Assembly: GCA_964494395.1 (NCBI GenBank)
Contig: CAZBTI010000001.1
Location: 29,662-93,661 of the forward strand
Reading direction: 5' to 3'
Origin: SHLQ01 sp964494395
GTDB taxonomy: Bacteria; Actinomycetota; Acidimicrobiia; Acidimicrobiales; SHLQ01
Length of the DNA stretch: 64,000 nt
Below, in pieces: positions 24,989-36,299 of this stretch; within the stretch, counting starts at the first letter, position 1, and every line of letters begins with the position of its first letter. The translations under genes were made by a program, and so were the position numbers. A model generated the notes under the pieces. That model made no database searches, had not been told where the DNA came from, and was given only the letters and a program-made list of their open reading frames with translations.

Positions 24989-27229
24989 CTAGGCTTCCCG
25001 TTCTTCGTTGATCGCTGCGAGTACGCGACTTGGGGTGAGCGGAAACTGATCGAACCAGATGCCGGTGGCGTCGTGGACCGCTGCGAGAACCGCTGGCGCA
25101 TACGTGATGTAGGGCATCTCTGCGACGCCCTTGGCTCCCCATGGTCCGTTGGGATCGCCGAGTTCAAGGATGACGCTCTCGACGTGCGTGGGAACGTCGC
25201 CGATGCCGGGGATGAGGTAGCCACTCAAGCGAGGGTTCGCGATTCGCCCCTGATCGACGATCAAGTTCTCGCTCAGCGCATAGCCGTGTGCTTGCACCAC
25301 GGCACCTTCGATCTGGCCTCGCACGAGCTCTGGGTTGATGGCCCTGCCAACATCGTGGACGCTCGTGACCCGATCGACCCGGATGTGGCCGGTACCAGTA
25401 TCGACACTTACCTCGATGGCCTGAGCCATATAGCCGTAGCAGAAATTCGGTTGCCCCTCGCCTGTTTCGGGGTCGAGCGCGTGAGTTGGCGGGGGCACGT
25501 AACGGAACGTCCCTACGGCGGGGCGTTGACCGTCACGCCAGGCCTTCTCGGCCTCTTCGGCGGCACCGAGAACCGAGTTGCCCGCCATGAACGTCATGCG
25601 TGATGCCGAGACTGAACCCGAGTCTGCTGCTGGTGCTGCGGTATCGGAGAAATGACCCTCGACGTTGTCGAGCGAAACACCGGTTGCGTCGGCCGCCATC
25701 TGGCGGAGCGCTTGGTGAGCGCCCTGCCCGACCTCGGCCGCGCCGTGATAAAGGTCGACGGAGTCAGGAACTTCTGCGTCGTCGGCTCCGTGGAGGTGGA
25801 CCTCGGCCTCACACCGCTCGGGGAACCCGAAGCTGAAGCCGACGTTCTTAAAGCCGGAAGCAAAGCCGCGACCGCGCTTCACGTCGTCTTCTGACGCGGG
25901 GAGCGTGGCGACCGGCGCATACGGTTCAGCAGGAAACAACGGGCCCTCCATTTGAGCTCGTTCACTGCACGACTCAATGACATTCTTGACCGTGACGCCT
26001 TCGGGCATGATGGCCTGGGTCAGCCCGAGGCTGCCCTCCACCAGAGCATTGCGTCGACGGAGCTCTACCGGGTCGATTTCGAGTGCCTCGGCGAGTTTGT
26101 TCATCTGCATCTCGGCAACGAACGCACCTTGAGGACCGCCGAAGCCGCGGAACGCTCCCCCGGGAACGGTGTTGGTGTAGATCGCAATCGAGTCGATCTG
26201 TGCGTTCGGTACGTCGTACGGGCCGGCAACGCTGAGATGAGCGTTACCGAGCACCTTGTTCGACGTGTAGTTGTACGCGCCAGCGTCGAGAAGCACTTCG
26301 GCGGTGAGCGCGGTGATCTTGCCGTTCTTGGTCGCACCCAGCTTGGAGTAGATGGTCGCACGATGACGCTTGTGGTGACCAACGATCGATTCTTCTCGCG
26401 TCCACGTGCTGTGCACGGGTCGGTCAATTCCGAGTAAGTGCAGCTTGCGTGCCGCGAGTGCGAGCACGATCTGGAGGCTCATATCCTCCTTACCGCCGAA
26501 CGCTCCGCCGATTGCCGAATACACGATCCGGACCTTGTCATCGGAAATGTCGAGCGCGTGAGCCACTTGTTGCTGGTCTTCCCAAGCCCACTGACCGCCC
26601 GTCTCGATGGTGACGACGTCGTCGTCCATCCATGCGGTTCCCGATTCGGTCTGGAGGAAGGCGTGCTCCTGGTGTGGCACATCGTAGGTGCCCTCCACCA
26701 CGACCTCCGCCGCGTCCCACCCGGCGTTCATGTCGCCCTTACGAATCTTGAGGTTGTGGTAGCTATTGCTCTCCACCTCGTCATGGACCAACACGGCGTC
26801 TTGTTGGGCCTGGCGAATGTCTTCGACGATCGTCAGCTGTTCCCACTCGATATCGAGAAGCGTCGCTGCATGTCGAGCCTGGTCGGCGGTTTCGGCGACG
26901 ATGATGGCAACGTGGTCGGCCTCCCAACGACTGATGGTCGGGTCGACAGCGCTGCGCCCGGTGTGTTCACGGCCCAGCAACACTGGCTGGTCGAACATGG
27001 TCAGCCCATACTCGTTGACGGGTACGTCGGCAGCGGTCACGATCGTGACGACACCAGCAGCAACGGCTGCTCGATCTGTATCGAGACGCAGCAACCGGGC
27101 ATGAGGTTGGTTAGAAAAAACAGCGAACGCAAAGAGCGCGTCCGCTGGGACGTCGTCACCCGCATAGCGAGCAGCGCCCGATACTTTGTCGTACGCATCA
27201 AAGCGGCGTGTCGATTCACCGATGGTCAT
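24989..27229 (-). CDS. Xanthine dehydrogenase-type molybdopterin-binding large subunit
   Basis: 746 residues of the xanthine oxidase family large subunit. Motifs: SGAARYAGDDVP at the start, GGAFGGKEDMS for the molybdenum cofactor, GGAFRGFGGPQG, EVGQGAHQALRQM, and WGAKGVAEMP, where the Glu is the catalytic base. Starts at an ATGA overlap with the FAD/2Fe-2S gene, which supplies electron-transfer domains. The substrate is probably a purine or other N-heterocycle, judged from neighbours. GVAE replaces the common GVGE. Confidence 0.9.
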   Translation of the reverse strand: MTIGESTRRFDAYDKVSGAARYAGDDVPADALFAFAVFSNQPHARLLRLDTDRAAVAAGVVTIVTAADVPVNEYGLTMFDQPVLLGREHTGRSAVDPTISRWEADHVAIIVAETADQARHAATLLDIEWEQLTIVEDIRQAQQDAVLVHDEVESNSYHNLKIRKGDMNAGWDAAEVVVEGTYDVPHQEHAFLQTESGTAWMDDDVVTIETGGQWAWEDQQQVAHALDISDDKVRIVYSAIGGAFGGKEDMSLQIVLALAARKLHLLGIDRPVHSTWTREESIVGHHKRHRATIYSKLGATKNGKITALTAEVLLDAGAYNYTSNKVLGNAHLSVAGPYDVPNAQIDSIAIYTNTVPGGAFRGFGGPQGAFVAEMQMNKLAEALEIDPVELRRRNALVEGSLGLTQAIMPEGVTVKNVIESCSERAQMEGPLFPAEPYAPVATLPASEDDVKRGRGFASGFKNVGFSFGFPERCEAEVHLHGADDAEVPDSVDLYHGAAEVGQGAHQALRQMAADATGVSLDNVEGHFSDTAAPAADSGSVSASRMTFMAGNSVLGAAEEAEKAWRDGQRPAVGTFRYVPPPTHALDPETGEGQPNFCYGYMAQAIEVSVDTGTGHIRVDRVTSVHDVGRAINPELVRGQIEGAVVQAHGYALSENLIVDQGRIANPRLSGYLIPGIGDVPTHVESVILELGDPNGPWGAKGVAEMPYITYAPAVLAAVHDATGIWFDQFPLTPSRVLAAINEEREA

Positions 27230-28737
27230 GAGCGCCCGCCATTCAGCGCCTTCGCCGCGGAGTGGACCGCAGCGATGATCGTGTAATAGCCCGTGCACCG
27301 GCAGAGGTTTCCACCCAGACCATCGATGATCTGTTCATTCGTCGGAGACGGGTTCTCAGCGAGAAGCCGCTCGACCGCCATGACAAATCCCGGAATGCAA
27401 TAGCCGCACTGCACGGCGAATTCATCGACGAAGGCAGCCTGCACCGGATGCAGCGCTCCCTGACTTTGCAGACCCTCGATCGAGGTAATGGTTCCGCCAT
27501 CTACCTGCGCAGCAGGAACCAGGCACGACATGACCGCGGCGCCATCGAGGTTGACGGTGCACGCACCGCATTCGCCTTCGGCACAGCCTTCCTTGGTACC
27601 CCATGTGGCCGACCCGTCGGGGTTGAGGTCGCGCAACCAATCGAGCAAGGTCTTGCCCGCTGCGCCAGAGCCACGACGTGGTTCACCATTGAGGGTGACG
27701 ACGATCTCGGCGGCGTCATCGACCACCACCTGCTCGACAGGAGCGGTGATGGAAGCATCCGCTGCGAGGAGGGGTGGCGGAGACCAAGCAGTCGTTGCAG
27801 CGTCATCTCGAAGTGCAGCGAGTGTCCGTCGTACGGCCACCTCGATGACACTCGATCGGTATTCGGCAGTTGCCCGTCCATCGGTGATGGGTTCTACAGC
27901 CTCGGTTGCGGCTCGAGCGGCAGCAGCGATTACCTCGGTGTCGAGCTTGGATCCGACCAGACGGTCAGCGAACGCATCGATGAGCACCACGGTTGCGGCC
28001 ACACTTCCAAGAGCAAGAGCTGCGTGCGACACGCGCTCACCATTCATGGTGAGGACGATCCCGCCGTGGACCACCGAGATCGCTTGGTTCTTTCGAAGAC
28101 CGACCTTGAACCAAAGCCCTCGCTGTTGTGGCCCGAGCTTCGGAACCTCGATCATCGAGATCAGTTCGCCGGGTTGCAGTGCGGTCCGGCGGAACCCGGT
28201 GAAGAACTCGGCGACCGGCACGCGACGCACAGCCACTTCTCCAGCCCCATCATCCCCAGCCCTATCATCTCCTTGCTGGATCGAAGACAGTTCGATGGTC
28301 GCGTCGAGCGCCATAAGCGCACTGATCGAATCATTTGCCGGGCTTGCCGTCACGAGGTTGCCAGCGATGGTCGCCCGGTTTCTCAGCTGAGGAGAACCAA
28401 CTTCGGCGCACGCTTGAGTGAGTGGAAATGAGTAGTCCAGGCAGAGCGCACTGCCGAGCACCTGGGCATGCGTGACGCCGCCGCCCAGGTGAATCGCTTC
28501 TTCAGTTTCGGTGATATTCGCGAATCCGCCGATCCCGGTGAGGTCGACCACCGACGCTGGCGCAGTGTCTTTGCTTCGAACAAAGTCGAGTAACAGGTCG
28601 GTCCCGCCCGCTATGGGCTGACTATCTGGATTGGCACGTAAAGCAATTAGGGCGTCACGAACCGTTCTCGGGCGAACCACTTCGACGATAGGTCGTCCGG
28701 CGCGTTGGACGTGATGGGGAGCAAAGGTCTCAGGCAT
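27226..28737 (-). CDS. Fused FAD-binding and [2Fe-2S] subunit of a molybdenum hydroxylase
   Basis: 503 residues. The N-terminal ~300 residues are the CoxM/XdhB FAD domain (PIAGGTDLLLDF; NRATIAGNLVTASPANDS). The C-terminal ~155 residues are the double [2Fe-2S] subunit: GCAEGECGACTVNLDG, CLVPA, QCGYCIPGFVM and NLCRCTGYY. The order FAD then Fe-S is the reverse of eukaryotic xanthine dehydrogenase. It partners the downstream large subunit and could also serve the XdhD-like protein, which brings its own Fe-S but no FAD domain. Confidence 0.9.
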   Translation of the reverse strand: MPETFAPHHVQRAGRPIVEVVRPRTVRDALIALRANPDSQPIAGGTDLLLDFVRSKDTAPASVVDLTGIGGFANITETEEAIHLGGGVTHAQVLGSALCLDYSFPLTQACAEVGSPQLRNRATIAGNLVTASPANDSISALMALDATIELSSIQQGDDRAGDDGAGEVAVRRVPVAEFFTGFRRTALQPGELISMIEVPKLGPQQRGLWFKVGLRKNQAISVVHGGIVLTMNGERVSHAALALGSVAATVVLIDAFADRLVGSKLDTEVIAAAARAATEAVEPITDGRATAEYRSSVIEVAVRRTLAALRDDAATTAWSPPPLLAADASITAPVEQVVVDDAAEIVVTLNGEPRRGSGAAGKTLLDWLRDLNPDGSATWGTKEGCAEGECGACTVNLDGAAVMSCLVPAAQVDGGTITSIEGLQSQGALHPVQAAFVDEFAVQCGYCIPGFVMAVERLLAENPSPTNEQIIDGLGGNLCRCTGYYTIIAAVHSAAKALNGGRS

Positions 28738-28748
28738 TGGCTATCGCA

Positions 28749-31409
28749 TCACTGCCACGCATCAGCGCGTTCGCGGTTTTTCTCGTTGACGAGTGGCAGT
28801 TCGTTGCGCCATTGACCGTCATGGGCTTGCATTGCTGCGGCGACTGCACCTGCGGTTGGAACAAGGCCGATCTCACCGACACCCTTAATGCCGTACGGGC
28901 TATTGGGTTCAGCGGCTTCGACCAGAATCACGTCGACCGGTGGCATGTCCTTTGGACGGATGATCGCCAAGCTGCGCAGCGTCTCGTTGAGCGGCTTGCC
29001 GTTCTCGTCGCATGGGAAGCCCTCGCTCATCGCGTAGCCGAGGCCCATGTGTACAGCACCTTCAACCTGACCTTCACAAAGAAGGGGGTTGACCGCCTTG
29101 CCGACGTCGTGTGCCGCCACGACCTTTTCGATGTCACCTGAATCAGGATCGATCACGACCATCTGTGCGGCGTAGCCGAACGTGGAGTGGATAATCGGGT
29201 TCTCGAGCCCGTCGTTAAGCGAGTTGGTCCAATCGACGCGATACTCGCCCTCGTAGTCGACGCCGACCTTGCAACCGTCGGCGACAGCCTTCTCACATGC
29301 ATCCTTGACCGAACCGGCACCCATGAGCGTGCCGCGGCTACCGGTGGTTTGACCTGCACCGAGTTCACGGGTGGAGTCGACGATGACATCGATGCGTTCG
29401 GGGTCGATCGCTAGCTCTTGAGCTGCGACCTGCAACGCAACTGTGTGGACGCCCTGGCCCATCTCGGTCCAGCAGTGACGAACCTCGACTGTGCCTCGCT
29501 CCGGGTGCCCCGGAGGACCGTCGTCTTTGAAGTGCACAACGGCCTTGGCGATTTCCTTGAAGCCGTTGCCGAGGCCCGAGTTCTTCAACCCGAGCCCAAG
29601 ACCGACGGCCTTGCCGGCAGCTGCGGCTTCGTCGTAGGCCGGTTTGACCGCGTCGAGGCACTCGCGTGCGCCGAGGCAGCCATCGTCCATGATCTGACCT
29701 GGGCCCCACACCACGCCGGGGCTGATGACGTTGCGGCTGCGTATTTCCCAACCGCTGATGCCAACCATTTCGGCGAGGCGATCGAGCACGCCCTCCATTG
29801 CGAACTGCGCTTGGTTGGCACCAAAGCCACGGAACGCACCGCACACCGAGTTGTTGGTGCGGGCCGCGATTGCTTCGACGTCGATGTTGTTGCACACGTA
29901 TGGGCCAGATGCGTGTCCGGCAGCTCGTTCGAGCACCTTCATGCCCACTGATGCGTAAGGGCCGGAGTCGCCGACCATACGAATGCGCAGGCCGGTGAGA
30001 CGACCTTCGCCATCGCAGCCAGCTTCGTAGTGCATCTTGATCGCGTGCCGCTTGGTGTGGACGAGGAACGACTCTTCGCGGGAGAACGTGGTCTTGACCG
30101 GCTTGTCGAGTAGCCACGCCGCCAACGCGGTTTGACCCTGATTCGACATGTCTTCCTTGCCACCGAATGCTCCACCGTTGGAAACGAGTTCGGTGATGAC
30201 CGTGCCGTCTTCAACGTTGAGGATTCGGGTGATGTCATTGCGGTCGTCCCAAATACCCTGTCCACCGGAGTACACGTAGAGCCGACGCTTATCGCTGGTG
30301 ATCGGCGCATCGCCTGGTGTACCGACGATCGGCAATTCTTCACCTGGCTGCACTGGCAGCGCAAGGGTGGACTCTGGCTCGACGAAGGCGTGGTCGATGC
30401 GTTGGGTTTGGAACGTCTCGCGCACAACATGGGCTGCGTTTCCAAGACCTGCTTCTGCGTCGCCGCGAGCATAGGTCGATGTCGACAGAACGTTGCCGTC
30501 GAGTTCCCACACGGCATCCTCGGCACCTTCCGCGACCGCTTCGATCGCGTTGGTGATGGGTGTGTGCACGTCGTACGTGACGTTGACGAGCGTCGCTGCG
30601 TGACGAGCAATCGCACGGGTTTCGGCAACCACATGGGCGAGCACGTCGCCGAGGTAGCTGGTGCGGCCACCGATCGGAATGAAGACCGGCCAGTCCTTGT
30701 AGATGAGCCCCGAACGAAGTTCGCCGGGGACGTCAGCGCCGGTGAATACCGCAACCACACCTTCGACAGCCTCGGCCGCGGAGGTGTCGATGGCGACGAT
30801 GTCGGCGCGAGCGTGCTCGCTGAGATGCACCGCTCCGTGCAGCAAGCCTTCGGGCATTATGTCGTCGATGAATGGGCGTTCGCCGAGCGTGAAGAGGTCC
30901 GCCTCGTACTTGACGCCTCGGGCTCCGACGGTGGCACCCTTGACCATGACCGGCACTTCGCCGGCAGCGATGTCTTCGATCGCGTCGAGGATCTTGATGT
31001 AGCCGGTGCACCGGCACAAATGCGCGCCGAGCAGCGCAGCGGCGTTATCGCGGGTGAGATCGGCGCCCTTCTTGTCGACCATTGCCTTGGTGCGCATGAC
31101 GATGCCGGGGGTACAGAACCCACACTGGAGGGCGCCGTGAGCTGCGAAGTTGGCAACCATACGTTCGCGCTCGTCTTCGCTCATACCTTCGAGGGTCAGC
31201 ACCTCGGTGCCAGCGGCCTTCTCGAGCGATGTCTGACAAGTTATGCGCGCCTTCCCATCGACGATGACGGTGCAGCAACCGCACTGACCCGATGGGGCGC
31301 ATCCGTCTTTCGGAGAGATAACCCCGAGTTCGTCGCGCAGTGCAGTGAGCAGGTGCTCGTGATGGTCGGCGACCGTTACCTTCTCACCGTTGAGTATGAA
31401 CTCGGTCAT
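28749..31409 (-). CDS. xdhD: XdhD-like fusion: [2Fe-2S] domain plus molybdopterin-binding domain
   Basis: 886 residues. Residues 1 to about 155 form the [2Fe-2S] module (GCAPSGQCGCCTVIVDG, QCGFCTPGIVM, HLCRCTGYI). The rest is a xanthine-oxidase-type Mo domain with GGAFGGKEDMS, CGAFRGFGANQAQF, EMGQGVHTVALQ and GIKGVGEIG (catalytic Glu). This architecture matches E. coli XdhD of the yge-ygf purine cluster. There is no FAD domain, so electrons may leave through the neighbouring FAD protein or YgfK-like protein. The start is at an ATGA overlap with the upstream nitrilase. Confidence 0.88.
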   Translation of the reverse strand: MTEFILNGEKVTVADHHEHLLTALRDELGVISPKDGCAPSGQCGCCTVIVDGKARITCQTSLEKAAGTEVLTLEGMSEDERERMVANFAAHGALQCGFCTPGIVMRTKAMVDKKGADLTRDNAAALLGAHLCRCTGYIKILDAIEDIAAGEVPVMVKGATVGARGVKYEADLFTLGERPFIDDIMPEGLLHGAVHLSEHARADIVAIDTSAAEAVEGVVAVFTGADVPGELRSGLIYKDWPVFIPIGGRTSYLGDVLAHVVAETRAIARHAATLVNVTYDVHTPITNAIEAVAEGAEDAVWELDGNVLSTSTYARGDAEAGLGNAAHVVRETFQTQRIDHAFVEPESTLALPVQPGEELPIVGTPGDAPITSDKRRLYVYSGGQGIWDDRNDITRILNVEDGTVITELVSNGGAFGGKEDMSNQGQTALAAWLLDKPVKTTFSREESFLVHTKRHAIKMHYEAGCDGEGRLTGLRIRMVGDSGPYASVGMKVLERAAGHASGPYVCNNIDVEAIAARTNNSVCGAFRGFGANQAQFAMEGVLDRLAEMVGISGWEIRSRNVISPGVVWGPGQIMDDGCLGARECLDAVKPAYDEAAAAGKAVGLGLGLKNSGLGNGFKEIAKAVVHFKDDGPPGHPERGTVEVRHCWTEMGQGVHTVALQVAAQELAIDPERIDVIVDSTRELGAGQTTGSRGTLMGAGSVKDACEKAVADGCKVGVDYEGEYRVDWTNSLNDGLENPIIHSTFGYAAQMVVIDPDSGDIEKVVAAHDVGKAVNPLLCEGQVEGAVHMGLGYAMSEGFPCDENGKPLNETLRSLAIIRPKDMPPVDVILVEAAEPNSPYGIKGVGEIGLVPTAGAVAAAMQAHDGQWRNELPLVNEKNRERADAWQ

Positions 31410-32367
31410 TTCTCGTCTCCTGATGCCTCGAGCGGTGGTTCCACGACGCCTTTTTGGCTCGTGATGCGTTGGTACATTTCTGGACGCCGATACCGGGCGA
31501 AATCGAACAGCGTCTCTTTGAAGTCTTTGCACTTGTCGAGGTTGCACTTTGCGGTGATGACCTCGTCGCCGGTCGTCGTTGCTTGGGCAACAATCTGTCC
31601 GCTGGGTGCAATGATGCACGACTGTGCAAGTGATTCGACACCAGCCTCAGTGCCGCCCTTTGCGACGCCGACAACCCACGTTCCGTTTTGGTACGCGCCT
31701 GCCTGCATGCACAGGTGATTGTGGAAACCTTGGAGAGAATTCTGCCCCGGATCCGGCGCGTAGTGGATCGGCGTGTTGTAGCCAATCATGATGAGCTCGA
31801 CTCCCTGAAGGCCCATTTCGCGGTAGGTCTCCGGCCAGCGGCGGTCGTTGCATGTGGCCATGCCGACGATTCCGCCGAACGCCCGATGCACGTTGAAGCC
31901 TTCGTTCGACTCTTCGAAGTAGCGACGTTCGAGATGTTGAAACGGACGCCACGGCTCATTACCTTCGTGACCTGGAATGTGGGTCTTGCGATACTTCGCA
32001 ACGATCTCACCGGCCTGGTCGACGAGGACGGTGGTGTTGTAGCGATGCGCAACACCGTCGTCGTCAGCCTCGGTCAGTTCTGCGTATCCAAGTGCGAAGC
32101 CCACGCCGAGTCGTTTCGCTTCGTCGAACAGCGGTTGGGTGGCCGGGCTCGGCATTTCCGTTTCGTAGTAGTGATCGTGGTCGGAGATGTCCTCGGTGTA
32201 CCAACGGGGGAAGAAGGTAGTGAGCCCGAGCTCTGGGAACACGACGAGTTCGGCTCCGCGAGCGGCTGCGTCTTGGAGCATCGCTACTAGGCGCGCGACC
32301 ACGCTTTCACGCGAGTCGTCTTTCTCGATGGGGCCGAGCTGTGCTGCGGCCACCGTGATTTCACGAC

Positions 32368-32371
<4 letters not shown>
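31406..32371 (-). CDS. N-carbamoyl-D-amino acid hydrolase-like amidase (nitrilase superfamily)
   Basis: 321 residues closely resembling D-carbamoylases. The catalytic triad is Glu47 in VVFPELGLTTFFPRWY, Lys129 in YRKTHIPG and Cys174 in MATCNDRRWPE; the last motif is typical of this subgroup. Such enzymes release CO2 and NH3 from N-carbamoyl amino compounds. In this operon it sits beside an M20 carbamoylase, which suggests stepwise removal of carbamoyl groups from a ureido intermediate of purine breakdown (inference). Its GTG start overlaps the upstream stop. Confidence 0.88.
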
Positions 32372-34175
<1,804 letters not shown>

Positions 34176-34179
<4 letters not shown>

Positions 34180-35423
34180 GTGAAGCGGTCCTTCAATTCG
34201 GGTTGCTCAGCGAGGCGCAACATGGTTTGCAGCAGCACGTTTGCCCCGGCTTCAAGATCCTCGGGGCTCGTGTACTCGGCGGGGTTGTGGCTAAGGCCGT
34301 TTTGGCTTTGTGTGAAAACCATTGCGGTCGGGCAGACACGGGCGAGCATCTGCGCGTCGTGGCCGGCACCCGATGGCATCTTCTTGACCGAATGGCCGAG
34401 GTCAGAGGCAACCGATTCGACGATGTCGACAACGTCGGGATCAAAGATCACCGGTTCGAACCGTGCGAGGGTCTCAATCGCAACCGTGCAGCCCTCTTCC
34501 TCGGCGGTCTTGTTTAGGAACTCGGCGAAACGGCCCTCCGCTTCAACCAAGACTGCTTCGTTCGTGTTACGAAGATCGACGGTGAAGGTGGCCGACGCTG
34601 GCACTACGTTGACGAGATTGGGGTGGAACTCGACTCGACCCACCGTCGCCACCTGTGGGTGACCAAACTCGAGCGCGAGCTTGCGGACGAACGCTGCACA
34701 CTCGGCGGCTACATAACCCGGGTCCCGACGCAGGTTCATCGGCGTTGTTCCGGCGTGATTGCTCTGGCCGGTCACGGTGACCTCTTGCCAGCTGATCCCT
34801 TGCACCCCAGTGACAGCGCCGATGGTGACATCTTCAGCCTCGAGGACAGGGCCTTGTTCGATGTGCAGCTCAACGAAGGAGTGCGGAACTCTGCCCGGCA
34901 CAGGGGTACCGCCGTCGTAACCGATGCGGGTGAGTTCTGCGCCCACGATGGCTCCATCGATACCTTCGATCTCTAGCGCTTCTTCAAGACTCATGCCGCC
35001 GACATAGACCAAGCTTCCGAGCATGTCTGGAGGGAAACGAGCACCTTCTTCGTCCGTGAAAGCAGCTACGGCGAGCGGTCGTTCCAAAGACATCCCTGCT
35101 GCTTGGACGGTCTCGATGATCTCCAACCCGGCGAGCACGCCGAGGTTGCCGTCATAGCGGCCGCCTGTGCGCACAGTATCGATGTGGGAGCCGGTCATGA
35201 CCGGAGGAGCGTCATCGTCAGACGGCATGACCGCAATGATGTTCCCAATTCCGTCGATGCTTACCTCGAGGCCCAGCTCCTTCATCCACGAAACGACGAG
35301 GTCTCGGCCGTCGCGGTCTTCGTTCGTGAGTGCGAGCCGAGCACAACCTTCAGTTCCTTCGATTGCCCCAATGGCAGCCAGCTCCGCTAGTCGGCGCATC
35401 AATCGATCTCGGTTGATCTGCAA
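34176..35423 (-). CDS. M20 amidase, hydantoinase/carbamoylase family (HyuC/AllC-like)
   Basis: 415 residues from a TTG at 35423, chosen because GGAGGAG lies 5 nt before it (7 nt from the GGAGG core) and the homologous region starts there. Metal and catalytic motifs: TGSHIDTVRTGGRYDGNLGV, FTDEEGARF, ELHIEQGPVLE, SNHAGTTPMNLRRD and SGAGHDAQML. The family includes L-carbamoylases, allantoate amidohydrolase and ureidoglycolate hydrolases, all of which cut a C-N bond of a ureide. It is the first gene of the ~14-kb minus-strand operon and carries a candidate operator 46 bp upstream. Confidence 0.9.
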
Positions 35424-35468
35424 GTCTTCTCCTCCACTCGTTGTTCCGTCGTCGAGAGTACAAGAGTA

Positions 35469-35485
35469 CTTAACAAAACGTAAAG
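35469..35485. promoter_or_regulatory. Candidate operator CTTwAC-N5-GTwAAG upstream of the purine operon
   Basis: CTTAACAAAACGTAAAG is an inverted repeat with half-sites CTTwAC and GTwAAG. On the minus strand it overlaps a possible -35 (TTTACG), with a -10 candidate TACTCT 18 bp further on. The same motif recurs at 37365 and 41896 beside other purine genes. Confidence 0.65.
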
Positions 35486-35681
35486 CAATGGCGCAAAGAT
35501 TGCTGTGTTCGCCACCATTTTGTGTCGCCGTGGAGGAACAGAAGGCGAAATGTTCCCGCCAACCACCTCGCAGGCGACGAACAGAATGTAAGCAAAGTGG
35601 ATACCAGCGACGATGACGTGCCACCATGAATTACGGTTCGCAACGAGTTGAGCTTGGGCAACGACTGGAGATGACGAGATA

Positions 35682-35918
35682 GTGACTACCGGACGCATTG
35701 AAGTTCTCGTCGAGCCATTCAAGGAGGGCGCCCCAGGCCGACATGTCTTGGTAGTTGTCGACGCGCTCAAAGAAGCCGACCTCACCGTCGATATGGGACC
35801 GTTCTCGACCACAGCCGTTGGCGAGTTGGACACCCTGGTCGAAATCGTCGCCACCATCACGCGGTTAGCGCTCGACGCCGGCGCCTCTTCTATTCAGACG
35901 CGACTGGAGCGCTTGTGA
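35682..35918 (+). CDS. Thiamine-binding/DUF77-like (MTH1187/YkoF family) small protein
   Basis: 78 residues beginning at GTG 35682 with MTTGRIEVLVEPFKEGAPG and containing DMGPFSTTAVGE, which resembles the MTH1187/YqgV ferredoxin-like family; some members bind thiamine or related compounds. Assignment rests on a short pattern. It overlaps the next gene by GTGA, so the two form an operon divergent from the purine operon. It may be a small-molecule sensor for its partner, which is speculative. Confidence 0.6.
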   Translation: MTTGRIEVLVEPFKEGAPGRHVLVVVDALKEADLTVDMGPFSTTAVGELDTLVEIVATITRLALDAGASSIQTRLERL

Positions 35919-36283
35919 GCGCTGCCGACGACTTCCTCTCGGCATTGCGCCCATTGGCTGAAGCCTTCGGAGCAACGGTGATTTCCTCCCGCTCATCGCG
36001 TCAAGGCGACCAACCCGTGGTCTGGCAAGGCGAGACCGTGGCCTATTTGCGGCCTAATGATTTACACGGTGCGCTCGAACGCTCCATTGCAGCGGTCGAG
36101 CGCGAGGTCGGTAGCCGGCTTCCAGAAATGGATCGTTCGGAGAAGCAGACCGCTATCCGTCTTCTCGACGAGCGAGGAGCCTTCCTGCTTCGCGGCGCCG
36201 CAGAAGATGTGGCGAACTGGATGGGCGTGAGCAAGGTGACGATCTACAGCTATCTCAACGCCATCGAGCGAGCAGACCCGTAG
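35915..36283 (+). CDS. Small HTH protein with DauR/YheO-type C-terminal helix-turn-helix
   Basis: 122 residues. The C-terminal half reads LLDERGAFLLRGAAEDVANWMGVSKVTIYSYL (given here across positions 82-113), which fits the DauR/YheO-type HTH (HTH_22). The PAS-like domain normally preceding it is absent, and the N-terminal ~70 residues are unfamiliar. GTG start overlaps the upstream TGA. It is encoded between the two units that carry the CTTwAC-N5-GTwAAG motif and is the obvious local candidate for its regulator, without proof. Confidence 0.7.
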   Translation: MSAADDFLSALRPLAEAFGATVISSRSSRQGDQPVVWQGETVAYLRPNDLHGALERSIAAVEREVGSRLPEMDRSEKQTAIRLLDERGAFLLRGAAEDVANWMGVSKVTIYSYLNAIERADP

Positions 36284-36299
36284 GCGTTCGAGGTCGGCC

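Noticed and set aside
24987..25142. Longer N-terminus for the alpha/beta hydrolase
   Set aside because: The extra 52 codons lie wholly inside the upstream Mo-subunit gene in another frame and give an Arg/His-rich sequence unlike the family.
31410..31619. Longer N-terminus for the XdhD-like protein
   Set aside because: The extension overlaps the nitrilase gene and is Arg-rich and unrelated to the family; the ATGA overlap at 31409 is the natural start.
30132..31718. 528-codon plus-strand open frame opposite the XdhD-like and nitrilase genes
   Set aside because: Its translation is rich in Arg, Asp, Val and His without any domain, and the opposite strand carries clear family motifs throughout. 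It is a high-GC shadow, as are similar long frames at 27262-28431, 33304-34662, 44716-46296 and 23184-24137.
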